Source: Planctomycetales bacterium (GTDB lineage Bacteria > Planctomycetota > Planctomycetia > Planctomycetales > Planctomycetaceae). From it: a stretch of 64,000 bases of DNA. The position numbers and the translations under genes are program-made. The notes beneath the pieces were generated by a model. The model made no database searches and was not told where the DNA came from. It worked only from the letters and a program-made list of their open reading frames with translations. The stretch covers positions 1-64,000 of the forward strand of contig JANQPT010000050.1 of assembly GCA_028285345.1 (NCBI GenBank), given 5' to 3'. Shown piece after piece: positions 9,773 to 19,094 of this stretch. Numbering within the stretch: position 1 is the first letter of the stretch; every line of letters starts with the position of its first letter.

Positions 9773-10162
9773 TTATCCCGCCAATTTCTGACCCAAGTAG
9801 TTCACCACCATTTGTACGGTGAACAGGTCGCCGATGTTCTCAACCTTGGGGTCCGACGCGAATTTCTCCACATCGGCGAAAGGAAGTTTTTCCTTCAGCA
9901 TCGAGATGCCTTTGTCGGTGACGACCCCTTCTTGAACCAACTCCGGATCGCCGGCGGTCAAGTTTTCCGGAAACAACTCCCCACGCGGGATCTTGAGGTC
10001 AAAAGTCTTTTCGAGGCGGAACACAATGTCCAAGAAGTCGATCGACTCCGCTCCCAAATCTCCCACCAAGGTCGCCTCGGGGGTGACTTCATCGTCATCC
10101 AGGCCCAAAGCGTCTACCAATGTTTCCGCAACTTTTTCGTAAATTTCGTCTTGTGTCGGCAT
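9773..10162 (-). CDS. Acyl carrier protein with C-terminal extension
   Basis: A 129-aa carrier protein. Residues 1 to about 70 form a standard ACP: helix I, then LVGDLGAESIDFLDIVF, where Ser in AESID (near residue 41) takes the 4'-phosphopantetheine. Typical ACPs have about 80 aa; here about 45 extra residues extend the third and fourth helices (GDPELVQEGVVTDKGISML insert, ending VNYLGQKLAG). GGAGGAGG precedes the ATG, one of the strongest ribosome sites in the window. Its position between fabG and fabZ suggests it serves this gene group rather than, or in addition to, general lipid synthesis. Confidence 0.9.
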   Translation of the reverse strand: MPTQDEIYEKVAETLVDALGLDDDEVTPEATLVGDLGAESIDFLDIVFRLEKTFDLKIPRGELFPENLTAGDPELVQEGVVTDKGISMLKEKLPFADVEKFASDPKVENIGDLFTVQMVVNYLGQKLAG

Positions 10163-10405
10163 TACGCCTCCTCCTCCAGGCGGCGGACGATTTCCAATCC
10201 ATCGCCAGCCGCAGACGTCCTGTTGAAATGAAACCCAACCTAGTGCCGTATCATTTCGTCTCTCGGCTTCCCGCGAACGCTCAGCACCGCGGTGCGTCCC
10301 GTGAACAACGCTTTACTCGCACTAGACGTATCATATCGGCGATCAACAACTGACCACCGGACCCACACTTCTATTGTGCTGCAGCATTTGACCCGCATGC
10401 TGCCG

Positions 10406-11158
10406 CTAAAACCCGCCCAATGTCAATCCGCCGTCGACGCTGATGCTTTGACCGGTCACATACGACGCTTCATCGCTTGCCAAAAACAACACGACGGCCG
10501 CCACGTCGTCCGGCTGTCCTAATCGACGCGCCGGGATCTTCTTTTTCAGCTCTCCGCCCGCCATATTGCGGACCGCTTCCGTCATGTCCGTTTCGATAAA
10601 CCCGGGCGCAACCGCGTTGACGGTGACGCCTCGGCGGGCCAATTCGGTGGCCAAACACCGCGTAAACCCGATGATTCCCGCCTTGCTGGACGCGTAATTG
10701 ACCTGTCCCGAATTTCCGAACTCCGCCGCCACGCTCGACATGTTGATGATCCGTCCCGACCGGGCCGACATCATCGGCCGCGTGACCGCCTGGCAGAAGT
10801 TGTAGACCGACGTCAAATTCGTGTCGATCACCTCTTGCCATTGATCGGACGACATTTGTGCCAAGAGCGTGTCGCGAATAATCCCCGCATTATTGACGAG
10901 GATGTCGACCTTCTCCCACGCCTCGATCACCTGGTTCACAGCGGCATCTGCGGCCGCTTTGTCCTTCACGTCGGCCTGAATCGCCATCGCCTCATGCTGG
11001 TCAAGTTCGAGGTCCTTAACCAACTGATCGGCCGCCTCTTTGCTGGACTGATACACGAAGGCGACCTTCGCACCCGCTCGGGCCAGAGCCCAGACGATTG
11101 CTTTGCCAATTCCCCGGCTGCCTCCGGTGACTAATGCTGTTTTTCCCGCCAAACTCAT
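10406..11158 (-). CDS. fabG: 3-oxoacyl-ACP reductase (FabG-type SDR)
   Basis: A 250-aa classical short-chain dehydrogenase that reduces 3-ketoacyl-ACP with NADPH. The cofactor loop TGGSRGIGKA, the NNAG motif near residue 88, and the active site SSVAAEFGNSGQVNYASSK with Tyr and Lys four apart are present. The end VTGQSISVDGG is typical. The ATG at 11158 starts MSLAGKTALV; an upstream in-frame codon at 11218 would overlap the preceding dehydratase gene and adds no family sequence. It follows that gene by 32 bases, so co-transcription is likely. Confidence 0.92.
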   Translation of the reverse strand: MSLAGKTALVTGGSRGIGKAIVWALARAGAKVAFVYQSSKEAADQLVKDLELDQHEAMAIQADVKDKAAADAAVNQVIEAWEKVDILVNNAGIIRDTLLAQMSSDQWQEVIDTNLTSVYNFCQAVTRPMMSARSGRIINMSSVAAEFGNSGQVNYASSKAGIIGFTRCLATELARRGVTVNAVAPGFIETDMTEAVRNMAGGELKKKIPARRLGQPDDVAAVVLFLASDEASYVTGQSISVDGGLTLGGF

Positions 11159-11190
11159 CGATTCTGCTGTCCACTGTTCTGATAGGTCTG

Positions 11191-11676
11191 TTAGTTGTCC
11201 GGATCGGGCTGCGTCCACAACTCGGCAAACAATTCACGAAGTTTGCGAATCCGGTATTCGTCCGACTCGGCCAGATCCGGATTGCGGTCCGCCAGATTAA
11301 ATCGCTCCAACGTCAGTCGGGCACTGACGGTCGGACGGCCCTCCACAGACCCCTGACCTTTGATCGTGACCTCATTCTCCGCCGTCTTCTGCCACGTGGC
11401 TTCGATCAGCAGCGCGTTGCCCGGAGTGACAAAACTATTAAACTTCACGGCTCGGGCGCGCTTCAGCAATATCGTGCTGTGTGCAAAATCGTCCGTGTGT
11501 CGTATCAGCCAGGCGCCCGACTGTACCATCGCTTCCAGCATCAACACTCCGGGCATGACGGGAAAACCTGGAAAATGGTCGGCGAGGTATTCTTCCGCCA
11601 ACGATAGGTTTTTCACTGCGGTGATCGACTTGCCCGGCTCGATTTCAACGATTCGATCCACCAGAGAAAATCGCAT
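11191..11676 (-). CDS. 3-hydroxyacyl-ACP dehydratase, FabZ/FabA-like (second copy)
   Basis: A 161-aa hotdog-fold protein. DHFPGFPVMPGVLMLEAMVQ carries the catalytic His and Glu of FabZ-type dehydratases. It is longer than FabZ by a charged C-terminal helix (RKLRELFAELW). It differs clearly from the dehydratase at 9116-9619, so the two may act on different chain lengths or steps. It is the first gene of the five-gene group; the 450 bases upstream probably contain the promoter. Confidence 0.87.
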   Translation of the reverse strand: MRFSLVDRIVEIEPGKSITAVKNLSLAEEYLADHFPGFPVMPGVLMLEAMVQSGAWLIRHTDDFAHSTILLKRARAVKFNSFVTPGNALLIEATWQKTAENEVTIKGQGSVEGRPTVSARLTLERFNLADRNPDLAESDEYRIRKLRELFAELWTQPDPDN

Positions 11677-12128
11677 GTGCTCGGTACTTCTTCGTCATGA
11701 TGAGTTCCGCGAATCAGCTCTCGATGAGAACCCGTCATTCGGGAACGAACTCTGCGAATCCGATGGGATCTGGGGACGTCTGTCGAACTTGCCGTTTCGT
11801 CGCCGGCGTCAGAATCGTGTGAGTATAGTCAGCCCCCAGATGCTTCACAAGGCAATCAGACTGGGTGAATAGGGAAAATGAGCCGGATGGGGCGTTTCTC
11901 CTCCGCACTCGGAACCCCCCTCATTATCCCGAAGTCTCGACGTTCCGAATTCATCAGAAAAACCGATTCAATCGGACGGCGACTGTGAGAGAACTCACCG
12001 CAGTCGCCGGGCGATTTTGACACGGACGGCACCGCAAACTACGATTTTTCAGGCCGTATTCCAATCTCGCTGAACGGGTTACGGTGATCGACGGATCGCG
12101 GGTTCGGGACGAAAGCGACAGTTCTCAT
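11677..12128. other. Divergent intergenic region
   Basis: About 450 bases between the start of the dehydratase/fabG group (minus) and the PilZ protein gene (plus). Short open frames show no family resemblance. Both promoters should lie here, but no sigma-70-like pair stands out. No repeats were noticed. Confidence 0.4.
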
Positions 12129-12785
12129 ATGTCTGACTCTGACACGCGCCTGAAGCACGCACTCACTCCCGATCTTGAAGCGTCCGTCCCCCAAACGGAA
12201 ACACGTCGCCGCTCCGCCCTGTGCAATGCTCTCCTCAAGCTGCAGGCCCTTCAAGCCGCACAGAATCGCCCGGTCAAGCAGCCCGCGGATCGCGGCGACC
12301 GAATCCTGTTCTCAGTCTCGCCGATTTCGCCCAACTCCGACGCCGCGGCGGCAGAATCAGGCGACGAATCACGCAACCAATTCCTGTTGAGTCCCTACCC
12401 GAAGCCACAGATCGAGCGTCGCGGCGTTCCCCGCCGCATCAGCCGATGCACAGTTTCAGTTTGCACGACACAGCAAACATCAGACTGTTCGGCATTTCGC
12501 CAATCTTGGCGGTTGCACAGCAGCCGCATCAAAGGCCACTTAGCCGACATCAGCCGCAGCGGTCTCGCCATGACACTCGGACGCGGACTGCAACTCGACG
12601 AAGAAGTCTGTCTGCGGATCGCGAACCCGGTGTTCGATCACAGCTTAACGGTCGAAGGCCGGATCGTCCGCCAGCAGCAGCAGAGCGAGGACAGCTGGCT
12701 GATTATGTGCCAATTCGACCGGGCGCTCGATTTCGAGCAAATCGAGTACTTCGGACGACACCTCTTTTCGACCCACGTCGTCTAG
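12129..12785 (+). CDS. PilZ domain protein
   Basis: A 218-aa cytoplasmic protein with a C-terminal PilZ-type domain (about residues 100-210), a c-di-GMP-binding fold. The RRGVPRR segment near residue 97 supplies the arginine motif and LADISRSGLAM the D/NxSxxG motif. The N-terminal hundred residues are polar and Ala/Ser-rich with no recognised domain. The ATG at 12129 is chosen; a GTG at 12084 in frame is possible. With the GGDEF protein at 2747-4750 it points to c-di-GMP signalling, but a direct link is inference. Confidence 0.75.
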   Translation: MSDSDTRLKHALTPDLEASVPQTETRRRSALCNALLKLQALQAAQNRPVKQPADRGDRILFSVSPISPNSDAAAAESGDESRNQFLLSPYPKPQIERRGVPRRISRCTVSVCTTQQTSDCSAFRQSWRLHSSRIKGHLADISRSGLAMTLGRGLQLDEEVCLRIANPVFDHSLTVEGRIVRQQQQSEDSWLIMCQFDRALDFEQIEYFGRHLFSTHVV

Positions 12786-12829
12786 CGCTTCGGGCTGTAA
12801 CAAGTCCGTCAGCTCGAAGTCGGCCAACA

Positions 12830-14836
12830 TCAGCCTGCAGCATGCCCTCGCCGCCGCTCGCCGAGCCACGATCGAATCCTGTCGATTCCGTTCGCCGATC
12901 CAGACTCGGTCACGGGCTCGGTGGCCAGGCAGGTTTGCGGCAGCCGTGCCAGCGGCGCGAAAAAGACCAGCACGAAATACAGACTCAGCACATACCGTAC
13001 ATGTTGCGCCGGGGCGGCGAGAACGACACTGACCATGGTCAGGAAGGCGGGGCACGCCGGCAGCAGGTAGAGCAGCGACCGCTGCCGCAGACACAACGCC
13101 GCTGCTGCGATCACCAGCGCATAAAACCAGAGCGTCGGCCTCCAAAACAGCCAAATCAGATCCGGTTTCTTGGTCCGTATCAACGCGGCTGACACCCATG
13201 TCCGCAGTTGCGGAAACAGCGAGGCCTCGGTGCGCTTGTAGGGATACAGCCGGTGGACGTCCAGCGAATAGCAGTTGATGGCGGTCTCCCCCGGCCTGCC
13301 GTTCGGGCTGAACAGATACGCCGCGGCATCAAATCTAGACTTGATGAGCAACAACGGATATCGCCCGACGAGCGACTTGGCGATGTCCATGAACTCACCG
13401 TGATTCCGCCGCAGATATCTCTTGTTCAACTTGTTCCGGTAATCGCGGGTGTAGACCGTGGAGTATCCCCATTGATCCGTCAGGGGACGAACGCGGTGCA
13501 AGTAGGCATATTCGTCTGGCGCGAACGGCAGGTCTTGCGCGATCAGTGATCCAACCGACATCTGCAGGCCCCGGCTGGATTGGGCGGGGATGCGAGGCCG
13601 CGGACGGAAAAACGGCACGGCAACTGTCGTAAACCCGTAGTACAGGACAAACATCAGGCATGCGCTCGCGTACACGCGTGGATGTTTATAGAACGCCACC
13701 AACAGCACCGGCAGGATACACCACAAAACGAGCAACCCGTTCACGCGAAACAGGGGCATCAATCCCAGACCGATCCCCAGCGCGATCCACGATGACCAAC
13801 TCTCCCGCGCCTGCCGATCCAGGATCAGCCGCGTGAGACAGATCGTCACTTCCAGAGTTGTGATCGCGTAGGCGACACCTTTGCGAATTGTGATCGCATA
13901 CACGCCGAACAGCGGCCAAATGAGGACCAAGCCGAAACTCAGGTAGACGAGATCTCGACGCACGCCCAATCTCAGCAGAAACACGAATCCATAACTGAGC
14001 ATGAATGCCAGCACGCAAAGTTGAATGAACGCCACCGTCGAGGCCGAATCCCGGTAGTGGCTGATCGATCCCATCAACAACGTGTGCAGCATCGAATGCG
14101 ATTGCCCGTACGCGGTGTGCTTTCCCATCGTCCATTGCAGAGCCGGGTCGCCTGGAACCGCGCCGGGGTAGAACACGAGCAGAAAAAACGTCCACAGCAC
14201 GACCAGCGGAACGAAGAACCCCGCAAAGGTCCGCGTGAAGACGATCGATTTGAACGCCAGCGAGCCGCTGAAATCCCGCTCCGGAAACGGTGCGGTCAGG
14301 AGTTGGATCACACGACGGCCGATCAGACACGTGCCCCACAAGATGACCCACAACAGGATGAAGGTCGCAATCCCCCCCCGCTCGACGGCAGAGAGGGCAG
14401 GGAGCACCACGCGGTGAACTGCCGGATTGCCCGCCGCCTCGCTGTACCCAAGCCGGGACAGTTCATTGCCGGCGAACATTGTCGGAATCAGCGTGCCGAC
14501 TTGAATCTTGCTGATCTGATCAAGATTCGCGCCGCCGACCTCCACCGCGAGCTGCCCCAGATGTTTCCGCGGCAGAAACGCATGGAATCGAGTCCCGCCC
14601 CCCGCAGGGATCGGCAGTTCGTGCGAAACCGGCTCCATGTCCGACAAGTGATGAAACTCGCCGGCGGACGCGTATCCGACGCGCAGTTCCGCAGCATCGG
14701 TCGTCCGAATGTCAACGGCGACGTCCAATCGAGAGTCGGCGATCACCCCGCACAGAAAGAAACTGGCGACGCCGCCGGCAATGGCCAGAACCACGCGGGT
14801 TGAAATCGAGCGCGACGTCCGTCTGATCCACTTCAT
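12830..14836 (-). CDS. Polytopic membrane protein, GT-C glycosyltransferase-like
   Basis: A 668-aa integral membrane protein of unknown function. After one N-terminal membrane helix comes a periplasmic beta-rich region (about residues 30-150), then about ten membrane helices. The layout and the YPGAVPGDPALQW loop after the third helix resemble GT-C-type membrane glycosyltransferases and related DUF families, which use lipid-linked sugars. I cannot name the family with certainty. The start at ATG 14836 (MKWIRRTS) is preferred over a GTG at 14848. It lies downstream of hemL on the same strand with a 91-base gap. Confidence 0.65.
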   Translation of the reverse strand: MKWIRRTSRSISTRVVLAIAGGVASFFLCGVIADSRLDVAVDIRTTDAAELRVGYASAGEFHHLSDMEPVSHELPIPAGGGTRFHAFLPRKHLGQLAVEVGGANLDQISKIQVGTLIPTMFAGNELSRLGYSEAAGNPAVHRVVLPALSAVERGGIATFILLWVILWGTCLIGRRVIQLLTAPFPERDFSGSLAFKSIVFTRTFAGFFVPLVVLWTFFLLVFYPGAVPGDPALQWTMGKHTAYGQSHSMLHTLLMGSISHYRDSASTVAFIQLCVLAFMLSYGFVFLLRLGVRRDLVYLSFGLVLIWPLFGVYAITIRKGVAYAITTLEVTICLTRLILDRQARESWSSWIALGIGLGLMPLFRVNGLLVLWCILPVLLVAFYKHPRVYASACLMFVLYYGFTTVAVPFFRPRPRIPAQSSRGLQMSVGSLIAQDLPFAPDEYAYLHRVRPLTDQWGYSTVYTRDYRNKLNKRYLRRNHGEFMDIAKSLVGRYPLLLIKSRFDAAAYLFSPNGRPGETAINCYSLDVHRLYPYKRTEASLFPQLRTWVSAALIRTKKPDLIWLFWRPTLWFYALVIAAAALCLRQRSLLYLLPACPAFLTMVSVVLAAPAQHVRYVLSLYFVLVFFAPLARLPQTCLATEPVTESGSANGIDRIRSWLGERRRGHAAG

Positions 14837-14927
14837 CAACTCAAGCACAAGCGGTCGAACCCAGTTTTGAGATAGATCGACAACTCCGTGCCGTCGATGC
14901 CGGGCGCGTTCTACCTGATTGTGATCT

Positions 14928-16214
14928 TCACAGCAATGTGACTATCACGTCGCGGGCCGCCGCAATTGTCGCCTCGATATCATCGTCGGTGTGCCGCACG
15001 GAGACGAAATTCGCCTCGAATTGGCTGCAGGGCAGGTAAATCTGCTGTTCCACCATGCCCCAGAAGTAGCGTGCGAAACGATCAGTGTTGTTGCGGGAGG
15101 AGACCGTGTAGTTCGTGACCGGTTCGGGATTGAAAAACAGCGTGAACATGCTGCCGATCTGGGCCACCGTGTGCGGCACGTCGGCGGCGGTCGCCGCTTC
15201 GCTGAGGCCGGCGGCCAGACGCTCCGTCTTCCGTTCCAACTCCGCGTAAGGGTCGGTCTCTTTGAGTGTCTTGAGCGTAGCGATCCCGCATGCCATCGCC
15301 AGTGGATTGCCGGAGAGCGTTCCCGCTTGATAGACCGGACCGACCGGCGAAATCGCGTCCATCACGTCCGCCCGTCCGCCGTAGGCCCCCACCGGCATGC
15401 CGCCGCCGATGATTTTGCCCAACGTCGTCATATCGGGCGTGACCCCGAACCGCTCCTGTGCTCCGCCGTAGGCCACGCGAAATCCGGTCATCACCTCGTC
15501 GAAAATCAACAGCGCGCCGTGCCGGTCGCACAACTCGCGAGCCGTCTGCAGGAACTCCATCTCCGGAATCACGACCCCCATATTTCCCGCGACCGGTTCG
15601 AGAATCACACACGAAATCGCGTCGCCGTGAGCGGCAAATGCGTCCGCAAGCTGTCCGGTGTCGTTGTATTCCATGACGAGCGTGTCGGCGGTGCAGCCTT
15701 GTGGGATTCCCGGGCTAGAGGGCGTGCCGAGCGTCGTCGCGGCGCTGCCGGCTTGGACGAGCAGGCTGTCGACGTGGCCGTGATAGCAGCCGGCGAACTT
15801 GACGATCTTGTCCCGCCCGCTGAAACCCCGCGCCAGCCGGATCGCGCTCATCGTCGCCTCAGTACCGGAATTGACCATCCGTACCTTTTCGATCGAGGGA
15901 ACCGCCTCGACCACCAACTCGGCCAATTCCGTTTCCTGGACCGTCGGCGCCCCAAAACTGGTCCCCCGCCAAAGCGAGGATTCAATCGCCTCCACCACCG
16001 CCGGATGCCGATGCCCCAAAATGTGTGGCCCCCACGAGCCGACGTAATCGAGCAGCTTGTTGCCGTCGATGTCAAACAGATGGGCCCCTTCGCCCCCTTC
16101 AATCAACAACGGCTCCCCACCAACCCCGCCGAACGCCCGCGCAGGACTATTGACTCCGCCGGGAATCACCCGGCAGGCTCGCTCGAATTCTTGGTGGCTT
16201 TGGGTTTGTTTCAT
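14928..16214 (-). CDS. hemL: Glutamate-1-semialdehyde 2,1-aminomutase
   Basis: A 428-aa cytoplasmic PLP enzyme that converts glutamate-1-semialdehyde to 5-aminolevulinate in the C5 route to tetrapyrroles. The N-terminal RVIPGGVNSPARAF, the SWGPHILGHRHP segment, FDEVMTGFRVAYGG, and the PLP lysine in TTLGKIIGGGMPVGA near residue 265 are diagnostic. Length equals the family norm. Heme supply would serve the cbb3 oxidase and cytochromes encoded elsewhere in the window, but no operon link exists. Confidence 0.97.
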   Translation of the reverse strand: MKQTQSHQEFERACRVIPGGVNSPARAFGGVGGEPLLIEGGEGAHLFDIDGNKLLDYVGSWGPHILGHRHPAVVEAIESSLWRGTSFGAPTVQETELAELVVEAVPSIEKVRMVNSGTEATMSAIRLARGFSGRDKIVKFAGCYHGHVDSLLVQAGSAATTLGTPSSPGIPQGCTADTLVMEYNDTGQLADAFAAHGDAISCVILEPVAGNMGVVIPEMEFLQTARELCDRHGALLIFDEVMTGFRVAYGGAQERFGVTPDMTTLGKIIGGGMPVGAYGGRADVMDAISPVGPVYQAGTLSGNPLAMACGIATLKTLKETDPYAELERKTERLAAGLSEAATAADVPHTVAQIGSMFTLFFNPEPVTNYTVSSRNNTDRFARYFWGMVEQQIYLPCSQFEANFVSVRHTDDDIEATIAAARDVIVTLL

Positions 16215-16287
16215 GATTGTGACATCTAAATTGCGACGGTCATTTCAATGGGAATAGTAAATCCAAGCCGACAATTCCTACTCGCGA

Positions 16288-17007
16288 TTAGTCGCAGTGC
16301 AAATCCTCAATGAATCGCGATTCGGGGAGGATTTCACCGAGCGGGACTCCTAGATGCTCGCTGATGATCATCGTGAGTTTGTCGTAGATTTGCCACGTAG
16401 GTTCGGATTCAACACCCTCAAGTTCAGCAAGGCGGGTCAGATTTCGATAAAACAACGTTTGACTGATGCCGCGAACCGTGAGGCACTCTGCTGGAACGGC
16501 GTTGGCACATGGAATCGTGGCGAGGTAGGGCAGGATCGCTATCAGAATTCCTAGCGGGATCATCAAGATCGACCAACTGCGGAAGTGAATCGGATCCAAC
16601 AAACCGGAGATTCCCCAAACTGCAAATACTAAAATCGAGGACCAAGCCCAAACGATCAACACATTCCGCATCCATTCCGGTCGTTCCAAATCCGGGAGAT
16701 TTAGGCCCAGACTTTTCCGCAGTCGATCCCAGCTTGTTCGCCGTCGGCGTCTGGGAATCAAGTCATCCAGGGACGTCTGTAGTCGAACCCGGTCGCGGGC
16801 GATTCCCAGCGTCGACATTAAACTCCGCCTCAATCGCAAAAACGCGGCGCTGCTCAAGCAGTGCTTTGGTCGCATTGCCTCTTTGGCATCACAGATGTAC
16901 TTGTGAAAGTCGCCGACGGTCGAAATCTCTGAATAATCGCTGTCGGAGATTTTGACGTCGAACTGCTCTTCGACTTCCATAACGAGTTCAACGAGGTCCA
17001 AACCCAT
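16288..17007 (-). CDS. Membrane protein with half-ACP-like sequences at both termini
   Basis: A 239-aa protein I cannot assign to a named family. Residues 1-42 (MGLDLVELVMEVEEQFDVKI) look like helices II-III of an acyl carrier protein, starting at the position of the phosphopantetheine Ser, which is Gly here. The last 35 residues (LGVPLGEILPESRFIEDLHC plus Asp) look like helix I of an ACP and stop just before that Ser. Between are a basic region (PRRRRRTSWD, about 88) and two membrane helices (about 115-165). An in-frame TGA lies five codons upstream of the ATG, so the N terminus is not simply mis-annotated. It follows the DUF1501 gene by 27 bases. Carrier activity seems unlikely without the Ser. 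Confidence 0.7.
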   Translation of the reverse strand: MGLDLVELVMEVEEQFDVKISDSDYSEISTVGDFHKYICDAKEAMRPKHCLSSAAFLRLRRSLMSTLGIARDRVRLQTSLDDLIPRRRRRTSWDRLRKSLGLNLPDLERPEWMRNVLIVWAWSSILVFAVWGISGLLDPIHFRSWSILMIPLGILIAILPYLATIPCANAVPAECLTVRGISQTLFYRNLTRLAELEGVESEPTWQIYDKLTMIISEHLGVPLGEILPESRFIEDLHCD

Positions 17008-17034
17008 CCCAACGCCCTTTCATGGCCGCTGACG

Positions 17035-18954
17035 TCACACATACCCCAAATGCCGCCCCGAAATCCGATCCCCCACCAACGCCAAATCCGTCAGCCGCAA
17101 CCCCTCTCCTAATATGGCCAGATCGCAATTCTCGCTCGCCGCAATCATCCCCGGCGGGAAGGGAATGTGCCACACCTGTTGCAGCCGTTCCGCTTTTAGC
17201 TCCGCGGGGATCGGCAGCGGCTTGCCTTCGAATGTCAGTGCGAGCCCATCGATGCCGCACGGTTCCGGGCAGCGCAGGACCAGGTACGCCCAATCGAAGA
17301 GCTTGTGCCAGTGCCCCTGGTACGTAACCCGCGCAGGTGCGTCGGATATCTCGCGGTAGCGGTCCAACCCCTCGCCGACCGGATCGCTCAGTCCGTGCAG
17401 CTTCCAGTCCGCTTCGCTGTCGGGGTTGCCGAAATCAATTGTCAGATACCGCAAACCGCGCTCACGCAGCATCCGCGTGAAACGGCCCAGTTTTGGGTGT
17501 TTCAATCGCGGTTGCGGGGCAGGCAACGGTTTCGGCTGTGATTTTCCGCCCAGTAGTTTGTAGATCGGTTCACCTAGCGCGACCGGATAGGGCCGGTTCA
17601 GCTTGTCGTGGATCAGCGTCTCTGGTTCGATCCCTAACAGATGATAGACCGTCGCGGCGATGTCATCTTGCGTCACCTTTTCGGAGATCGGATGCGCTGC
17701 CTGCCGGTCGGACGCGCCGTAAACTTGCCCGCCCGGCACACCGCCGCCCGCCATGACGACCGAATTGCACGCTCCCCAGTGATCGCGTCCCGCGAAAGCG
17801 TTGAACCGCGGCGAGCGGCCAAATTCGCTGTTCCAGATTACCAGTGTCTCATCCAGCAAACCTCGCGATTCAAGATCCTCCAGCAGTGCGGCAATTGGCC
17901 GGTCCGCCGCCGGCATCAGCCGATTTCGCAGTTCCTGATTGTTAATCCAGTGCGTGTCCCAACTGGAGTCGACCGACGGTTTCTCGCGATGCCAATAAAC
18001 GGTCACCAGCTTCACGCCCGCCTCGATCAGCCGCAGCGCGAGCAATGTACTCTGACCGAACGTGTGCCAACCATACCGCCGCCGCTGTTGCTCGCTTTCG
18101 GCGGAAATATCAAACGCGCGGCGGGCTTCGCGGGAAAGCACCAAATCGAGCGCCCGTTCGTAGAACGCGCCCATATCGCGGACTTGCGCGTCGCGATCGG
18201 CGAGCCGTTTGACCTCGTCCAGTTGCGACAACAATTCGCGGCGGTTGCCCATCCGTCCGGACGTGATCCCGCCCCGCAGCGCCAGACTCGACACCGAAAA
18301 ATCGGGCAGTTCCGGGTGCTGGTCGATCTGAAACGGGTTGTAAGCTTTGCCCAACAGTCCGCCGAATTGCCCCGGCGTGATCGTGCCGTCGGTCGTGGCG
18401 ATGATCTCCGGCATGGAGACAAACGTCGGCATCCCCGCCTGATTGGGGTGCAATTTGGAAAGCACCGAGCCAATGTGGGGGAAGTCGGTCTCGCGGGCGG
18501 CGAAGCGCTCCTGTTTCAATTCGTGCCGCCGCCCCGTCAATCCGGCATGCGCGCCGGTCGAGTGGTTGTTGTCTTCTTGGCCGACCGAGCGGATGATCGC
18601 CAGCTTGTCGCCGTGCCGGCTGATCAGCGGAAAGTGCTCGCTGATGTGCATGCCGGAAACTTTGGTGGCGATCGGCAAAAACTCGCCCCGCGTTTCCGAC
18701 GGCCCATCCGGTTTGAGGTCCCACGTATCTTGGTGTGCCGGTCCGCCCCACATGAAGAAGAAGATCACCCGTTTCGCCCGGCCGAAGGTCGCTGACGGGG
18801 ACGCCGCCGTGTTGGCCGACAAAAGCTCCGGCAGCCCCAAGCCCAACGTGCCCAATCCACCCACCTGTAGCATCTGCCGCCGCGATAGGCGATCGCAAAA
18901 CTTCGGGGAACCGTGCTGTGAGAGGATTTGCAACATCAACGACTCAACCGGCAT
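17035..18954 (-). CDS. DUF1501 domain protein, secreted
   Basis: A 639-aa protein of the DUF1501 family, which belongs to the alkaline phosphatase/sulfatase-like fold and is abundant in planctomycetes, with no established reaction. A twin-arginine-like signal (LSRRQMLQVGGLGTLGLGLP, about residues 23-45) marks export. Family features include FFFMWGGPAHQDTWDLKP, HSTGAHAGLTGR and WNSEFGRSPRF. The ATG at 18954 is chosen because upstream codons back to a TTG at 19098 do not resemble the family. DUF1501 genes often pair with DUF1549/DUF1553 cytochrome genes; none is adjacent here, and it is followed by the half-ACP membrane protein. Confidence 0.85.
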   Translation of the reverse strand: MPVESLMLQILSQHGSPKFCDRLSRRQMLQVGGLGTLGLGLPELLSANTAASPSATFGRAKRVIFFFMWGGPAHQDTWDLKPDGPSETRGEFLPIATKVSGMHISEHFPLISRHGDKLAIIRSVGQEDNNHSTGAHAGLTGRRHELKQERFAARETDFPHIGSVLSKLHPNQAGMPTFVSMPEIIATTDGTITPGQFGGLLGKAYNPFQIDQHPELPDFSVSSLALRGGITSGRMGNRRELLSQLDEVKRLADRDAQVRDMGAFYERALDLVLSREARRAFDISAESEQQRRRYGWHTFGQSTLLALRLIEAGVKLVTVYWHREKPSVDSSWDTHWINNQELRNRLMPAADRPIAALLEDLESRGLLDETLVIWNSEFGRSPRFNAFAGRDHWGACNSVVMAGGGVPGGQVYGASDRQAAHPISEKVTQDDIAATVYHLLGIEPETLIHDKLNRPYPVALGEPIYKLLGGKSQPKPLPAPQPRLKHPKLGRFTRMLRERGLRYLTIDFGNPDSEADWKLHGLSDPVGEGLDRYREISDAPARVTYQGHWHKLFDWAYLVLRCPEPCGIDGLALTFEGKPLPIPAELKAERLQQVWHIPFPPGMIAASENCDLAILGEGLRLTDLALVGDRISGRHLGYV

Positions 18955-19094
18955 CGTGTGGGATTCATGTGAATCATAACAAACCGCAATATCGGAAAAC
19001 AGATCTTGAAGCGTCTTGTGCATCCGATGGCGATTCATTGGTTTGAACCCCCGGCGGAGCCCGGGGTCCCGCCGCCAACCATCGCCCGTAACCC

